From positions 1-5,589 of the forward strand of contig CANJYI010000198.1 in the NCBI GenBank assembly GCA_947478975.1: 5,589 nt of DNA. The letters are read 5' to 3'. This document shows positions 5,089 through 5,589 of the stretch, one piece after another. Position 1 is the stretch's first letter. Every line of letters begins with the position of its first letter. Under the pieces are notes generated by a model. It was not told the origin of the DNA, searched no databases, and was given only the letters and a program-made list of their open reading frames with translations. The position numbers were made by a program, and so were the translations under genes. Origin of the DNA: Chthoniobacteraceae bacterium (GTDB lineage: Bacteria > Verrucomicrobiota > Verrucomicrobiia > Chthoniobacterales > Chthoniobacteraceae).

Positions 5089-5589
5089 ATGCCGCCCCTG
5101 CTTTGCCTTTGTGCAGCCCTCTGCGTGGGCCTCTCCAAAAGTGGGTTCCCCGGGGTCAGCCTGCTGACGGTGGCGCTCATGGCCGAGGCCTTTCCTCCAA
5201 GGGAAAGCACCGGCATCCTGCTGCCTCTCCTCATCTTCGGTGACCTCTGCGCGGTTCATTCGTTTCAAAAACACACCATCTGGCGGGAAATCGCAAAGCT
5301 CCTTCCCTCCACACTACTCGGGGTCACCGCCGGATTCTTTCTGATGCGAGTCCTTCCCGACGCCCAGTTCAAGCCCATCCTCGGATGGATGCTGCTTGGC
5401 ACCGTCCTCGCACAAACTGCGCGCACTGCTTTTCCGCATCTGGGTGCATCGCTTCCCCACACGCGCGGCTTTGGCTGGTTCATCGGCTTTTGGGCGGGGA
5501 TTGCCACGATGGTGGCAAACGCCGCCGGCCCCATTTTTGGCCTCTACCTGCTGAGCCTGGCCCTGCCCAAGGAGCAAATGGTGGGGACC
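5089..5589 (+). CDS. TauE/SafE family membrane permease (anion/sulfite exporter-like), 3' end missing
   Basis: The 167 visible residues run open to the right edge and form a polytopic inner-membrane protein of the TauE/SafE (DUF81) family, whose characterised members are linked to export of sulfite, sulfoacetate and similar organosulfur anions. Family marks are GLSKSGFPGVS (14-24), PPREST-GILLPLLIFGD (36-52), W-R after the first loop, and ANAAGPIFGLYLLSLALPK (143-161), the conserved repeat of the second half. Hydrophobic segments lie near 3-15, 22-34, 42-58, 71-87, 96-110 and 129-159. The family is usually about 250 residues, so roughly a third is missing. ATG at 5089 is the only start codon in frame after ubiE that precedes the first conserved motif; no SD is visible, so translation may depend on coupling with ubiE. 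The substrate cannot be told from sequence, and many relatives are uncharacterised. Confidence 0.9.
   Translation, partial: MPPLLCLCAALCVGLSKSGFPGVSLLTVALMAEAFPPRESTGILLPLLIFGDLCAVHSFQKHTIWREIAKLLPSTLLGVTAGFFLMRVLPDAQFKPILGWMLLGTVLAQTARTAFPHLGASLPHTRGFGWFIGFWAGIATMVANAAGPIFGLYLLSLALPKEQMVGT

Overview
The window is GC-rich chromosomal DNA, and its gene content points to the PVC superphylum, most likely Verrucomicrobiota. The main reason is the partial gene at the left end. It joins an SGNH/GDSL hydrolase-like domain to the N-terminal part of a Pirellula/Verrucomicrobium-type 'putative membrane-bound dehydrogenase' propeller, an architecture largely confined to Planctomycetes and Verrucomicrobia. 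Mostly weak Shine-Dalgarno sequences fit that placement. The class (for example Opitutae) cannot be fixed from this sequence.

Layout, left to right. Positions 1-1670 (minus): secreted SGNH plus propeller protein, with its C-terminus beyond the left edge. Positions 1671-1869: intergenic, holding a strong Rho-independent terminator with a UUCG tetraloop (1817-1847) that ends the ribosomal operon. Positions 1870-2136 and 2178-2489 (minus): rpmA (L27) and rplU (L21), transcribed rplU then rpmA, 41 bp apart. Positions 2490-2626: rplU leader and promoter region, with a possible SD-masking hairpin, a weak sigma70-like promoter and a G-quadruplex-capable tract on the minus strand. Positions 2627-4237 (minus): a cytoplasmic REC-HisKA-HATPase-REC hybrid histidine kinase. 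Positions 4238-4366: divergent intergenic region. Positions 4367-5056 (plus): UbiE/MenG quinone C-methyltransferase. Positions 5089-5589 (plus): a TauE/SafE-family membrane permease, cut by the right edge. No non-coding stretch exceeds 300 bases.

The genes fall into functional groups rather than one pathway. rplU-rpmA is a housekeeping ribosomal operon. The hybrid kinase is an orphan signalling protein with no DNA-binding output and no partner regulator in view. ubiE and the TauE-like gene look co-transcribed (32-nt gap) and are separated by an unusual GC hairpin whose loop contains the ubiE stop codon. The propeller protein belongs to a PVC-specific secreted family of uncertain substrate.

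I found no convincing undescribed multi-gene system, no mobile element, no CRISPR array and no tRNA or rRNA. The most interesting leads are the nucleic-acid structures at gene boundaries, the degenerate SGNH catalytic blocks and the two-receiver kinase.
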